From NCBI RefSeq assembly GCF_003946915.1, contig NZ_RPOC01000001.1, positions 186,001 to 250,000 of the forward strand: DNA of 64,000 nt. The letters run 5' to 3'. This DNA comes from Flavobacterium ustbae (GTDB taxonomy: Bacteria; Bacteroidota; Bacteroidia; Flavobacteriales; Flavobacteriaceae). Position numbers and translations under genes: made by a program. The notes beneath the pieces were generated by a model. That model was not told the DNA's origin, did no database searches, and was given only the letters and a program-made list of their open reading frames with translations. Of this stretch, positions 7,790 to 15,958 are shown piece by piece (position 1 is the stretch's first letter; each line of letters opens with the position of its first letter).

Positions 7790-8566
7790 TTGAAAAATAT
7801 TCTATACAAAAACACTAAAATCTCTTTTACAGATTCTGGAGAAGGAAATGCAATTGTTTTACTTCATGGCTTTTTGGAAAACAAAAAAATGTGGACAGAA
7901 TACGTCTCACTTTTATCTGATAAACATCGAGTTATTACGATCGATTTATTAGGACATGGCGAATCGGATTGTCTGGGCTACGTTCATTCTATGGAAGATA
8001 ATGCGGGAGCAGTAAACGAAGTTTTAAAACATTTAGAAATAGAAAAAGCAATAGTTCACGGGCATTCAATGGGGGGGTATGTAGGTTTAGCTTTCGCCGA
8101 ATTATATCCAGAGAAAATTCAAAAATTAGTTCTACAAAATTCTACTTCAAAAGAAGATAACGAAGAAAAAAAACTAAATAGAACTCGCGCCATCAAAGCC
8201 GTAAAACAAAACTATGTGAGTTTTGTAAGTTTGGCAATTGCGAATTTATTCAGCGAAAACAATAGAACGCGCTTAGCAGAAGAAATCGAGAAAGTAAAAT
8301 CGGAAGCTTTAAAAACACCTTTACAGGGAATCGTTGCTTCTTTGGAAGGAATGAAAATCAGAAAAGATAGAGAATGGCTTTTGAAAGAAAATAGATTTCC
8401 TATTTTATTGATATTAGGAAAAAAAGATCCCGTATTAAACTACGAAGAAAGTCTTTCTCAAGTTGAAAACACAACTGCAGAATTGGTTTCTTTTAAGGAC
8501 GGGCATATGAGTCAAATTGAAAACAAAGAAGCTCTAAAAACCGTTTTGCAAGAGTTTTTTCAATAA
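7790..8566 (+). CDS. alpha/beta hydrolase
   Basis: This 258-residue single-domain hydrolase has a full catalytic triad: the nucleophile S93 in HGHSMGGYVG, D213 in LGKKDPVLN, and H239 in FKDGHMSQ. The oxyanion-hole segment is LLHGF (24-28). The family includes esterases and the MenH/YbfF group, and the substrate cannot be deduced. The start codon is TTG at 7790 (reading MKNILYKN), chosen because no ATG lies in frame before the first conserved strand and the promoter is 24 nt away. It is transcribed alone, and converges on the Roadblock pair. Confidence 0.88.
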   Translation: MKNILYKNTKISFTDSGEGNAIVLLHGFLENKKMWTEYVSLLSDKHRVITIDLLGHGESDCLGYVHSMEDNAGAVNEVLKHLEIEKAIVHGHSMGGYVGLAFAELYPEKIQKLVLQNSTSKEDNEEKKLNRTRAIKAVKQNYVSFVSLAIANLFSENNRTRLAEEIEKVKSEALKTPLQGIVASLEGMKIRKDREWLLKENRFPILLILGKKDPVLNYEESLSQVENTTAELVSFKDGHMSQIENKEALKTVLQEFFQ

Positions 8567-8586
8567 AAACTGATCGCATTTAAATC

Positions 8587-8628
8587 GAAAAAGGCCATTT
8601 CTAACTTAGAGTTGAAACAGCCTTTTTC
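8587..8628. terminator. bidirectional terminator between hydrolase and Roadblock module 1
   Basis: GAAAAAGGC pairs with GCCTTTTTC across a 20-nt loop. A-rich on one side and T-rich on the other, it serves both converging transcripts. Confidence 0.7.
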
Positions 8629-8651
8629 TCATTCTTGGGGGCAAAATATCA

Positions 8652-9026
8652 TTATAACTTTGATGTAATATCTTTTTTGTATTTCGATAAAGTCGCTCTT
8701 GTTAAGCCAAGATTTGCTTTAGTAGAATCTACTGCTAAGTAGATAAAATATCTTCCATCTTCAGAAACATCGATAATATGAATCTGATCTGTCAGTGTAA
8801 TTAAAATGTCATTGATTTTCTGATTTAATCCTAAAGCTCTAAGTGCGTTTAATTTAGCTTTTACAACTTCTAAGTTATATGCTGAAGCTAATTCTGGATC
8901 AAAATCAGATTTTACTGTTAATGAGCAATAAGACATTCCTGTTTCAACTTCTGTAACTGAAACAGCAATAAATCCGTTAACATTTTCTTTTAAATCGTTT
9001 TGAAAGTTTTGTAAAAAATCTGACAT
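8652..9026 (-). CDS. Roadblock/LC7-like protein B, module 1
   Basis: The 124-residue protein has an alternating helix-strand pattern compatible with a Roadblock/LC7 fold. A conserved core (FDPELASAYNLEVVKAKLNA, then ILITL and HIIDVS) recurs almost unchanged in its paralogue at 20759-21139, and more than half of the residues are identical by eye. Roadblock proteins dimerise and typically regulate small Ras-like GTPases, as MglB does for MglA in Myxococcus. No such GTPase is encoded here. The gene begins 25 nt after the stop of protein A, in the same order as in module 2, which suggests an A-B heterodimer. Confidence 0.75.
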   Translation of the reverse strand: MSDFLQNFQNDLKENVNGFIAVSVTEVETGMSYCSLTVKSDFDPELASAYNLEVVKAKLNALRALGLNQKINDILITLTDQIHIIDVSEDGRYFIYLAVDSTKANLGLTRATLSKYKKDITSKL

Positions 9027-9051
9027 GTTATTAAAATATTTGGTTTTTAAA

Positions 9052-9372
9052 TTAGTTGTTAAAAATAGAATCCATCTTTCTTAGCAATAGACCCATTTTA
9101 CTTAAATCTTTAGATAGCAACGCGACACAATTATCATCTTGATTCTTGCTTGCTACAACAATTCCGTCGTTATTCTTAATCATTACTTGTTTGAGATCTC
9201 CATTGTTAACGTCTTCAGACATTTCAAGGCACATCTTTAAGATCATTCCGATCATTGCTGCAACATTTCCGTCGTATTCTAAATTAACAGACTCGTTTAA
9301 GATCCCATCAATATTAAAACTTAGTCCAGACTCTGCGCCAGTCTCTTCTACTAGTGTTTGTAAATCAATCAT
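9052..9372 (-). CDS. Roadblock/LC7-like protein A, module 1
   Basis: This 106-residue protein has the Roadblock/LC7 core: a strand (GLSFNIDGILNESVN), a long helix with AAMIGMILKMCLEMSED, then GDLKQVMIKNNDGIVVASK, and a last helix with LLLRKMD. Its counterpart at 20371-20727 shares the AAM, GxLKQ and LLxR positions. It is the first gene of the pair, with a -7 box (TATCTTTG on the minus strand) 31 nt upstream. A small basic protein gene is transcribed away from it. It probably pairs with protein B; its GTPase partner, if any, must be encoded elsewhere. Confidence 0.75.
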   Translation of the reverse strand: MIDLQTLVEETGAESGLSFNIDGILNESVNLEYDGNVAAMIGMILKMCLEMSEDVNNGDLKQVMIKNNDGIVVASKNQDDNCVALLSKDLSKMGLLLRKMDSIFNN

Positions 9373-9402
9373 ATTCTTTTATTTGTCATGTTTTTGGAGC
9401 GC

Positions 9403-9410
9403 CAAAGATA
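9403..9410 (-). promoter_or_regulatory. -7 promoter box TATCTTTG for Roadblock pair 1
   Basis: Exact TAnnTTTG match on the minus strand, ending 31 nt before the start codon at 9372. The word AACACTTGTT, shared with the second module, lies at 9436-9445, about 26 nt upstream of this box. Confidence 0.6.
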
Positions 9411-9636
9411 TTTCAATATTAACAATTGCGCGATAAACACTTGTTAAAAAAAGATGTAATATAACGTACTGAGTCACTTTTGTTTATCATTTAATTAATC
9501 CTATTTTTTTGCAAAAAATCTGCAAAAAAAATTAACATAAAAAGCAAATAATATCAAAAACATAACATTTTACTTAACATAACTTATTTCTAAAATTAAC
9601 ATTTGCAGATTGTTGGGTTTGACAAAACTTTTTCTA

Positions 9637-9644
9637 TAGCTTTG
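9637..9644 (+). promoter_or_regulatory. -7 promoter box TAGCTTTG for the 47-aa gene
   Basis: Exact TAnnTTTG match, 16 nt before the ATG at 9661, with TTG at 9613-9615 upstream (21-nt spacer). It implies a very short leader and supports the small gene as expressed. Confidence 0.65.
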
Positions 9645-9660
9645 CAAAAAATTTTAACAA

Positions 9661-9804
9661 ATGAAAACTGTTGACGAATTACGCTTTGACCTAAATGTAA
9701 AACTGGAAAAATTTAGAAGATTTCGTATTGAGAACGGAAACATTAATACTACAGCTTCTGGAGATAAATCTAAGAAAGGTTTCTTCAAAAAAATATTTAG
9801 CTAA
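9661..9804 (+). CDS. small basic protein of Roadblock module 1, 47 aa
   Basis: This 47-codon gene begins MKTVDELRFDLNVKLEKFRR and ends KSKKGFFKKIFS. It has an exact promoter box in front and a hairpin terminator 16 nt behind, so it is a complete transcription unit. The N-terminal part is an amphipathic helix. The C-terminal Lys/Phe-rich end could bind membrane lipid or a partner. It is transcribed divergently from the Roadblock pair. The same arrangement occurs in module 2, where the 71-residue protein at 19976-20191 has a comparable helix (VERRMKEFEKLRVKF) and a KGIFKSISEFFS segment. The function is unknown. Confidence 0.7.
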   Translation: MKTVDELRFDLNVKLEKFRRFRIENGNINTTASGDKSKKGFFKKIFS

Positions 9805-9819
9805 AAGCACCTAAAATTT

Positions 9820-9864
9820 GCCGAACTTATCAGATGACATTCCTGAAAAAGTTCGGCTTTTTTA
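9820..9864 (+). terminator. terminator after the 47-aa gene
   Basis: GCCGAACT pairs with AGTTCGGC over a 22-nt loop, followed directly by six T. Confidence 0.8.
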
Positions 9865-9884
9865 TTGATTACCTGCAATTTAAC

Positions 9885-10223
9885 ATTATTCAAGTTCTTT
9901 ACAATGTAGTAAATCAAAGTACTTTCCTGTAATTATAGCCAAATAATCAAGAAGTCCTTTCCTTTGAAGTTTTCTGTAATTAACGAACTATTTCTTCAAT
10001 CATTTTGGCGACAAAAAAGGTTCATCCAGCATAACAAGTTTTGATTTGCAAAAGCATTAATTCAAATTGAAAAATATCTTAATTCTTAAAAGAACAGATA
10101 TTTATTTTTTAATTTGAAAGGCTTTTGAAGAAGATCATCATCACAAAACGAGCAGTTTTTGTTTATCGACAGATAACTGAATACCTCAAAACAGCACTTT
10201 TTTTGATATGAACTGTTTTTCAT
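9885..10223 (-). pseudogene. decayed ABC-transporter ATPase remnant
   Basis: On the minus strand, broken frames carry pieces of an ABC ATPase: CSFCDDDLLQKPFKLK near 10120, then SKLVMLDEPFLSP at 10044-10006, which is a Walker B and D-loop, then MIEEIV and a frameshifted tail. Stops and shifts separate the pieces, and the Walker A part is absent. The gap 9865-10262 downstream of the AddB-like gene therefore holds a dead gene, not regulatory sequence. The similarity is judged by eye from the Walker B region; the flanks are less sure. Confidence 0.5.
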
Positions 10224-10262
10224 AAAAACTGAACTAAATAATTCCAAACAAGCAAAAGAGAC

Positions 10263-13025
10263 TTAAATTTTCTCTTCAAATGGAATAGTAACATCAAAAA
10301 TTTCTCTTAGTAAATTGGCTATTTCTTCTAAGTAAGAATTCAATATTTCAGTTGTCACTACAACATTCAAATCTTTCTCTTCCTTAAAACCAAAAGGCAA
10401 GAATCCAGACTTTAAATTTTTGAATGAAATAATACCAACTTCTATCGGAAGGTTTCCAGCTTCTTTTTCAAACATAAAAGCATACGCCAAAACCTGAATG
10501 ATTTTATCGTTTTTAAGCTCTTGTGTCAATCCATTCCAAGATTTCAATATTACATTCGCTTTATCAACCTTTCCCGTTTTATAATCGATAATTCGAATTT
10601 TACCGTCTCTACGTTCAATACGATCGACATTACCTTTAATCAAAACAGGAAATGGCAATTTTGGGTGAATAAACTCTCGTTCAAATGTTTGCTCTAAAGC
10701 AATAATCTGAATTGCTTCATTATTTCTTACCGACTCCAATTCCATCCTTAGAAAATTAGAAACGTTCCGTTTTGCCACTTCAAAAGCTAAAAGATTTCTA
10801 CCTTTTTTTATTTCACCTTCTTTGTAAACCAATTTAAACTGTTTAAGAACTTCATCGTCAAGTAGTTTAAAACAATTCAAAAGATCATTTTCAGAAATAA
10901 ATTTCCCTATAAAAGGTTCGTAAAGAGCTTTCAAAGTTTCGTGAATAATTGTTCCCAAAGTATTCAAAGCAATATTCTCTTCCACTTCTTCCACTTCACG
11001 AATTCTCAATATCTTTTGAAAATAAAACTCAATTGGGTTTCGAATATAACTAGTCAATGCAGATGGTGAAAAACCACTGACGGCAATTTCTTTCAAGCGA
11101 TCCATTACCATTTCAGATTTTGGCACAACAATGGGCAAATAAGCAGTATTTGGAAGCTCCGGATTATAAATATCAAAAGTAATATTATGTTGTGATTTCT
11201 TTTCGACTTCAAGCTGTGTAATGAAACGGCTTCTTTCTCCAGCATCTAATCCATCATTTTCAGTGTTATAAATCAAATAAATATTTTTAGCCCTTTGCAA
11301 CAAATGATAAAAATGATAGGTATAAATGGCATCTTTTTCCTTGAAAGTTGGAAGCCCAAGCTCTTTTTTTACATCATAAGGAATAAAAGAATTCTGCGAT
11401 TTTCCTGCCGGAAATTTTCCTTCATTCATAGAAGTTATAACAACGGTCTCAAAATCCAAAACACGACTTTCCAAGACTCCCATTATTTGTAGTCCACGCA
11501 ATGGTTCACCTTCAAATGAGACTTCGGCTAAATCTATAATTTGCTTGTAAATCGAATGAAGCGTATCGATATTATCAATATGATCGTGCTTCGAATAGTA
11601 ATTAATAAGCTTATTAATCACTTTAAAAACACCGTAAACAAAAGCTTTAGCAATCTTTTCTTCTTCATTATCATTGCTAAAATGTTCTTTAATAGCAATT
11701 AATAAGTCAGAAATATTTTTTAAAACCGCAACAGAACCTCTCTCCCATTTTTCAAATAATAAACTAAAGAAACTCGAAGGCTCAGGATGAAGTTCTAAAA
11801 TTTTCTGATGTGTAATAAAAGTATAATTATTTTCTTTTATAATTTTCACCAATCTTTGTGTGTTTGCATAAGGCTCCACCAAAGGATGCGTTAAAACATC
11901 CAACACATCTTTATAATAGAATACATAACTACCTCCTTTTCGAGAAAGGGCATTGGTGTGCATTTTAAACAATTTGGCAACAAATATTTGAGACGGATTA
12001 TTTTTTCCAGAATATCCCATTGTAATATTTAAAGCCCCAACAGAAGAAGGAAGGGAATATAAAACAGGCACTAGCAGATTTTCCTCGCCAAGTACTACTG
12101 CAACTTTATCTAAAGAAGCATTTGGATTTTGATCAATCAATTTTTCAATAATACTTCCCGCTATTTTTGCCTGCCCAATCGTTTTTGGGGTTCCTATAAT
12201 TTGAATATTTTTTGACTGTGAAAAATCATCTACAATCCATTCAAAAACATTTGACTTATAATGTTTCCAGCCTTCTTTAAAACGTCTCAAAAAAAGCCCC
12301 GCATCATGATAAGGATCATTTAGAAAAGCTTGATCGGCATCCCAATAAATTTTGGCTTGGTCCAAAGCAAGTAAATGCTGTACTATTTTTTCTTCTGCTG
12401 CATTCAACGCATTGAATCCTGCAAAAATAAAAGTATGATTTCCAATTGTATTCGAAAAATGATTAAGATTATTAACCGCTTCTCTGTAAATAAGCCCCTG
12501 ATATCCAATTGACTTAAACAGCAAATGATTATATAACGACTCATAATACAAAGGAAGTAATTTCCAGAAGTCAATATAATTTTCTAGAAGTTTCGTTTTT
12601 TGATCTACTTCAAGCCCCCATCTTTTTATGTCTTCAATATCTTTTAGGTAAGATAAAACATGCGAAGGATCTAAAAGATATCTATCGATTTCATTGAAGT
12701 CTTGCAACAACGTTTTAGCCCAATTTGCGAACAGTTCAAAAGATTGCTGATGTTTTTTTTCGGTAATAGATAAATAAACTTCATAAAACTCAAATAAAAG
12801 CTCGATAGAATCAACCGACCGTATTGATGCCACGTTTTGAACAAAATCTTCTATACTAGTAATTTCGGGCGCAATAATCGTTTTTGAGGTCTCTTTTTTA
12901 AGAGCTTCAATTAAGAAAACTTTTGCCCTTTTATTTGGAAGTATTATTGTTATTTCAGAAAGTTTCTCTGCATAATCCCGAATTACGACAGAGGCAATTT
13001 TTTGAAGAAAAGAAGTATTTACCAT
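10263..13025 (-). CDS. AddB-like PD-(D/E)XK nuclease
   Basis: This 920-residue protein resembles the non-helicase subunit of AddAB-type recombination nucleases, which process double-strand breaks. The N-terminal part has a helicase-like fold (ITIILPNKRAKVFLIEAL near 40) without a Walker A. The C-terminal third is a PD-(D/E)XK nuclease with RIRIIDYKTGKV near residue 830, and YRIEV-type motifs are absent. The start is set at the ATG at 13025 (MVNTSFLQK); an upstream ATG at 13052 would lie inside the terminator of the OmpA gene. The probable partner, the AddA-like gene, lies 2.9 kb upstream beyond OmpA and kbl. Confidence 0.85.
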   Translation of the reverse strand: MVNTSFLQKIASVVIRDYAEKLSEITIILPNKRAKVFLIEALKKETSKTIIAPEITSIEDFVQNVASIRSVDSIELLFEFYEVYLSITEKKHQQSFELFANWAKTLLQDFNEIDRYLLDPSHVLSYLKDIEDIKRWGLEVDQKTKLLENYIDFWKLLPLYYESLYNHLLFKSIGYQGLIYREAVNNLNHFSNTIGNHTFIFAGFNALNAAEEKIVQHLLALDQAKIYWDADQAFLNDPYHDAGLFLRRFKEGWKHYKSNVFEWIVDDFSQSKNIQIIGTPKTIGQAKIAGSIIEKLIDQNPNASLDKVAVVLGEENLLVPVLYSLPSSVGALNITMGYSGKNNPSQIFVAKLFKMHTNALSRKGGSYVFYYKDVLDVLTHPLVEPYANTQRLVKIIKENNYTFITHQKILELHPEPSSFFSLLFEKWERGSVAVLKNISDLLIAIKEHFSNDNEEEKIAKAFVYGVFKVINKLINYYSKHDHIDNIDTLHSIYKQIIDLAEVSFEGEPLRGLQIMGVLESRVLDFETVVITSMNEGKFPAGKSQNSFIPYDVKKELGLPTFKEKDAIYTYHFYHLLQRAKNIYLIYNTENDGLDAGERSRFITQLEVEKKSQHNITFDIYNPELPNTAYLPIVVPKSEMVMDRLKEIAVSGFSPSALTSYIRNPIEFYFQKILRIREVEEVEENIALNTLGTIIHETLKALYEPFIGKFISENDLLNCFKLLDDEVLKQFKLVYKEGEIKKGRNLLAFEVAKRNVSNFLRMELESVRNNEAIQIIALEQTFEREFIHPKLPFPVLIKGNVDRIERRDGKIRIIDYKTGKVDKANVILKSWNGLTQELKNDKIIQVLAYAFMFEKEAGNLPIEVGIISFKNLKSGFLPFGFKEEKDLNVVVTTEILNSYLEEIANLLREIFDVTIPFEEKI

Positions 13026-13040
13026 AGGATAAAAATAAAA

Positions 13041-13066
13041 AAAGCCATTCAATTAAGAATGGCTTT
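13041..13066 (-). terminator. terminator of the OmpA-family gene
   Basis: AAAGCCATTC pairs with GAATGGCTTT over a 6-nt loop. On the minus strand it is followed by a T-rich tract, 22 nt past the OmpA stop codon. It decides the start of the next gene (13025, not 13052). Confidence 0.8.
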
Positions 13067-13087
13067 TAGTATTTATTTAGAAACTAA

Positions 13088-14569
13088 TTATAGTTTACCT
13101 TGGTATTTAGAACCAATGTGTCTAATTTCAGTTCTTCTATTTTGAGCTTTACCTGCAGCAGTTTTGTTACTTGCAACTGGCTGGCTAGCACCAAATCCTT
13201 TAGACTCTAAGTTCTCTGGGTTAACACCTCTTTGAACTAATGCATCCATTACAGCTTTAGCTCTGTCCTCAGAAAGTTTTTGGTTGATTTTAGCAGAACC
13301 TGTACTATCTGTGTGTCCTTCAATAGAGAATTTCGCGTTTGGATAGTTTTTAAGGATTTCTTTAATAGCATCTAATCTAGCTTGAGTTTCTTTGTCTCCA
13401 GATTTGAAAGTAGCTTTTCCAGAGTTAAAGTATACCGCTCTAGCTTGAACTTTAAGATCTTCTAACGCCTCAGAAGTTACTTCTGGACATCCTCTGTTAC
13501 TAGCAGGACCTGCAACTGTAGGACAGTCGTCATCTTTGTCAGCAACACCATCTTTGTCTGCGTCTAAGAATGGACATCCACCATTTTCTTTAGGACCAGC
13601 AACTGTAGGACATTTGTCATCTTTATCAGCGATTCCGTCACCGTCAGTATCAGGACAACCTTTTAAAGCAGCTAAACCAGCAACATCTGGACAAGCATCA
13701 TCTTTATCAGCAATTCCGTCTCCGTCAGTATCAGGACATCCGTTTAATGCAGCTAAACCAAATACATCTGGACAAGCATCAGAAGCATCAACGATTCCGT
13801 CTCCGTCAGTATCAGGACATCCGTTGAATTGTTTTAAACCTGCAACATCTGGACAAGCATCATCTTTGTCATAGATTCCATCTCCGTCAGTATCTTTACC
13901 TCCGAATTTGAAAATCAAACCTGCAGTATGTTGGAAATGAGAAGGAGTATCAATTTCTCCATTGTAGTCATTTCTTCCAGGATTATCTCCTGAACCTGCA
14001 GCTACAGCCCATTTATATCTTGTAGCAAGCTCAAGACCAATAGCATCTGTAAACCAGAAAGTAATTCCAGCTCCTGGATTCACAGTTCCAAAACTATCAT
14101 CACCTAGGAAAGTATAACCTCCACCAACAGATAACGAAGGATCAATTACTTTAGATTTGATTAATTCTTGGAAGCTATACTTGATAGTAGCATCAATTCC
14201 GTAGTACATTAAGTCACCAGGGTTAGTTACTACGTTACCTCTTCCGTCGTGCCCTGGAGCAGTTGGTCTGAAGTATACAGCTTTATCAATTTTGTTTACA
14301 GATCCTTGTAATCCAACAGAGAAACCGCTACCTACGTATCTGTTTACTCCAATGTAAGATAAAGAAGGAAGAATATTCCAGTTATCTTTTACTGCAAATG
14401 GCTGAGAGAAGTGCTGATCAAAAAATCCACTTCCTGAACCTGAACTTGTTCTAGTATCCACAGCATTAACCCCGAAAGAGATCGCCCATGGATTGTTACT
14501 GTCTTGCGCGTGAGCATTTAAACCCATCGCCATCAATACAGCAACTAAAAGTTTGTTAAGATGTTTCAT
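13088..14569 (-). CDS. OmpA-family outer-membrane protein with thrombospondin type-3 repeats
   Basis: The 493-residue protein has a signal peptide ([21 protein letters not shown]), an eight-strand-type beta-barrel (about 22-225), five or six thrombospondin type-3 repeats of the form DTDGDGIxDxxDxCPD (about 228-370) that bind Ca2+, and a C-terminal OmpA peptidoglycan-binding domain with [13 protein letters not shown] and NRRTEI near the end. It anchors the outer membrane to the cell wall and is usually among the most abundant surface proteins in Flavobacterium. It has a strong promoter and its own terminator. Confidence 0.93.
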   Translation of the reverse strand: MKHLNKLLVAVLMAMGLNAHAQDSNNPWAISFGVNAVDTRTSSGSGSGFFDQHFSQPFAVKDNWNILPSLSYIGVNRYVGSGFSVGLQGSVNKIDKAVYFRPTAPGHDGRGNVVTNPGDLMYYGIDATIKYSFQELIKSKVIDPSLSVGGGYTFLGDDSFGTVNPGAGITFWFTDAIGLELATRYKWAVAAGSGDNPGRNDYNGEIDTPSHFQHTAGLIFKFGGKDTDGDGIYDKDDACPDVAGLKQFNGCPDTDGDGIVDASDACPDVFGLAALNGCPDTDGDGIADKDDACPDVAGLAALKGCPDTDGDGIADKDDKCPTVAGPKENGGCPFLDADKDGVADKDDDCPTVAGPASNRGCPEVTSEALEDLKVQARAVYFNSGKATFKSGDKETQARLDAIKEILKNYPNAKFSIEGHTDSTGSAKINQKLSEDRAKAVMDALVQRGVNPENLESKGFGASQPVASNKTAAGKAQNRRTEIRHIGSKYQGKL

Positions 14570-14606
14570 ACTTAATTTTTTTAATTACAATTTAGTTAAT
14601 TACAAG

Positions 14607-14637
14607 CAAAAGTAACACCAAATTTTTTAAATACAAA
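14607..14637 (-). promoter_or_regulatory. promoter of the OmpA-family gene
   Basis: On the minus strand TTTG (14637-14634) is followed after 19 nt by TACTTTTG (14614-14607), both matching the Bacteroidota promoter consensus, with the start codon 38 nt further on. Confidence 0.7.
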
Positions 14638-14682
14638 ATGAAATGTTAAAAAAAACCTACAAAAATTTGACCAAAGTGGTAA

Positions 14683-15876
14683 TTATATAACTTTTAACAT
14701 TTTACCGACAACTGTGAAGGCATTTATAGCTTTGTCCAAGTGCTCTTTTTCGTGCGCTGCAGACAGCTGAACACGTATTCTGGCCTTATCTTTTGGCACT
14801 ACGGGAAAGAAGAATCCAATAACATAAATCCCTTCTTTTAACAGTTCGTTTGCCATAGTCTGAGATAGTTTTGCATCGTATAACATTACGGGAACAATTG
14901 CAGAATCGCCGTCTATTATATCAAATCCAGCTTTCTTCATACCTTCTTTAAAATAGTTGGTATTCCACTCCAATTTATCACGCAAAGCAGTGTCATTTTC
15001 TAATAATTCAAAAACTTTTATGGAAGCTCCTACAATTGCAGGTGCTAAAGAATTTGAAAACAGATACGGCCTAGATCTTTGACGCAGTAGCTCAATTATC
15101 TCCTTTTTGGCAGTAGTATATCCTCCCATTGCGCCACCTAAGGCTTTGCCAAGAGTTCCGGTAATGATATCCACTCTTCCCATCACTCCTTTTGCTTCAA
15201 GAGTTCCTTTGCCTGTAGCTCCAATAAAACCAGCCGCATGGCACTCATCAACCATAACCATAGCATCATACTTATCAGCTAGATCACAAATTTTATCTAG
15301 AGGTGCAACAAGACCATCCATAGAAAAGACTCCGTCTGTAACAATTAGTTTAAATCGAGCACCAGATTCATTTGCTTTAATTAACTGTTGCTCCAAATCT
15401 TCCATATTGTTATTTTCATAACGGTAGCGTGCCGCTTTACACAAACGAACTCCGTCAATAATAGAAGCGTGATTTAAACTATCCGAAATAATTGCATCAT
15501 TTTCTCCTAACAAAGGTTCAAAAACTCCTCCATTGGCATCAAAAGCGGCAGCGTATAAAATAGTATCTTCTGTACCATAAAAATCTGCTATTTTTTTCTC
15601 TAATTTTTTATGAATATCTTGTGTTCCGCATATAAAGCGGACAGAAGACATTCCAAAACCATGTGTATCCATTGCATCTTTTGCTGCCTGCACTACTTCT
15701 GGGTGTGAAGAAAGTCCCAAATAGTTATTAGCACAAAAATTCAATACTGTCTCTCCTGTCGAAATTTTAATTTCTGCACCTTGTGGAGAAGTGATAATAC
15801 GCTCCCTCTTAAAAATCCCATTTTCTTCGATTGTCTGCAGCTCGCTTTGCAGATGTTCTTTTATTTTACCGTACAT
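14683..15876 (-). CDS. kbl: glycine C-acetyltransferase (2-amino-3-ketobutyrate CoA ligase)
   Basis: This PLP enzyme of the alpha-oxoamine synthase family splits 2-amino-3-oxobutyrate with CoA into glycine and acetyl-CoA, completing threonine degradation. The 397 residues match Kbl. The PLP lysine is K244 in [15 protein letters not shown], and D210/H213 in MVDECHAAG hold the cofactor ring. The start [10 protein letters not shown] is typical. The threonine dehydrogenase partner is not in this window. It lies between the AddA-like and OmpA genes on the same strand, with clear gaps on both sides. Confidence 0.95.
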   Translation of the reverse strand: MYGKIKEHLQSELQTIEENGIFKRERIITSPQGAEIKISTGETVLNFCANNYLGLSSHPEVVQAAKDAMDTHGFGMSSVRFICGTQDIHKKLEKKIADFYGTEDTILYAAAFDANGGVFEPLLGENDAIISDSLNHASIIDGVRLCKAARYRYENNNMEDLEQQLIKANESGARFKLIVTDGVFSMDGLVAPLDKICDLADKYDAMVMVDECHAAGFIGATGKGTLEAKGVMGRVDIITGTLGKALGGAMGGYTTAKKEIIELLRQRSRPYLFSNSLAPAIVGASIKVFELLENDTALRDKLEWNTNYFKEGMKKAGFDIIDGDSAIVPVMLYDAKLSQTMANELLKEGIYVIGFFFPVVPKDKARIRVQLSAAHEKEHLDKAINAFTVVGKMLKVI

Positions 15877-15958
15877 TTTTTATTTATTTAAAACGTTAAA
15901 AATTAACAACTTAACCATAATAAAGCTTCGTTTTTTCTTTAACATCTGATTAATTTTT

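Noticed and set aside
13026..13052. Longer start for the AddB-like gene
   Set aside because: The additional nine codons are encoded by the terminator hairpin of the OmpA gene; the ATG at 13025 is the better start.
13536..13874. Long open frame on the plus strand inside the OmpA-family gene
   Set aside because: It is the antisense of the thrombospondin type-3 repeats, whose repeated codons leave the other strand open. There is no ribosome site or family match.
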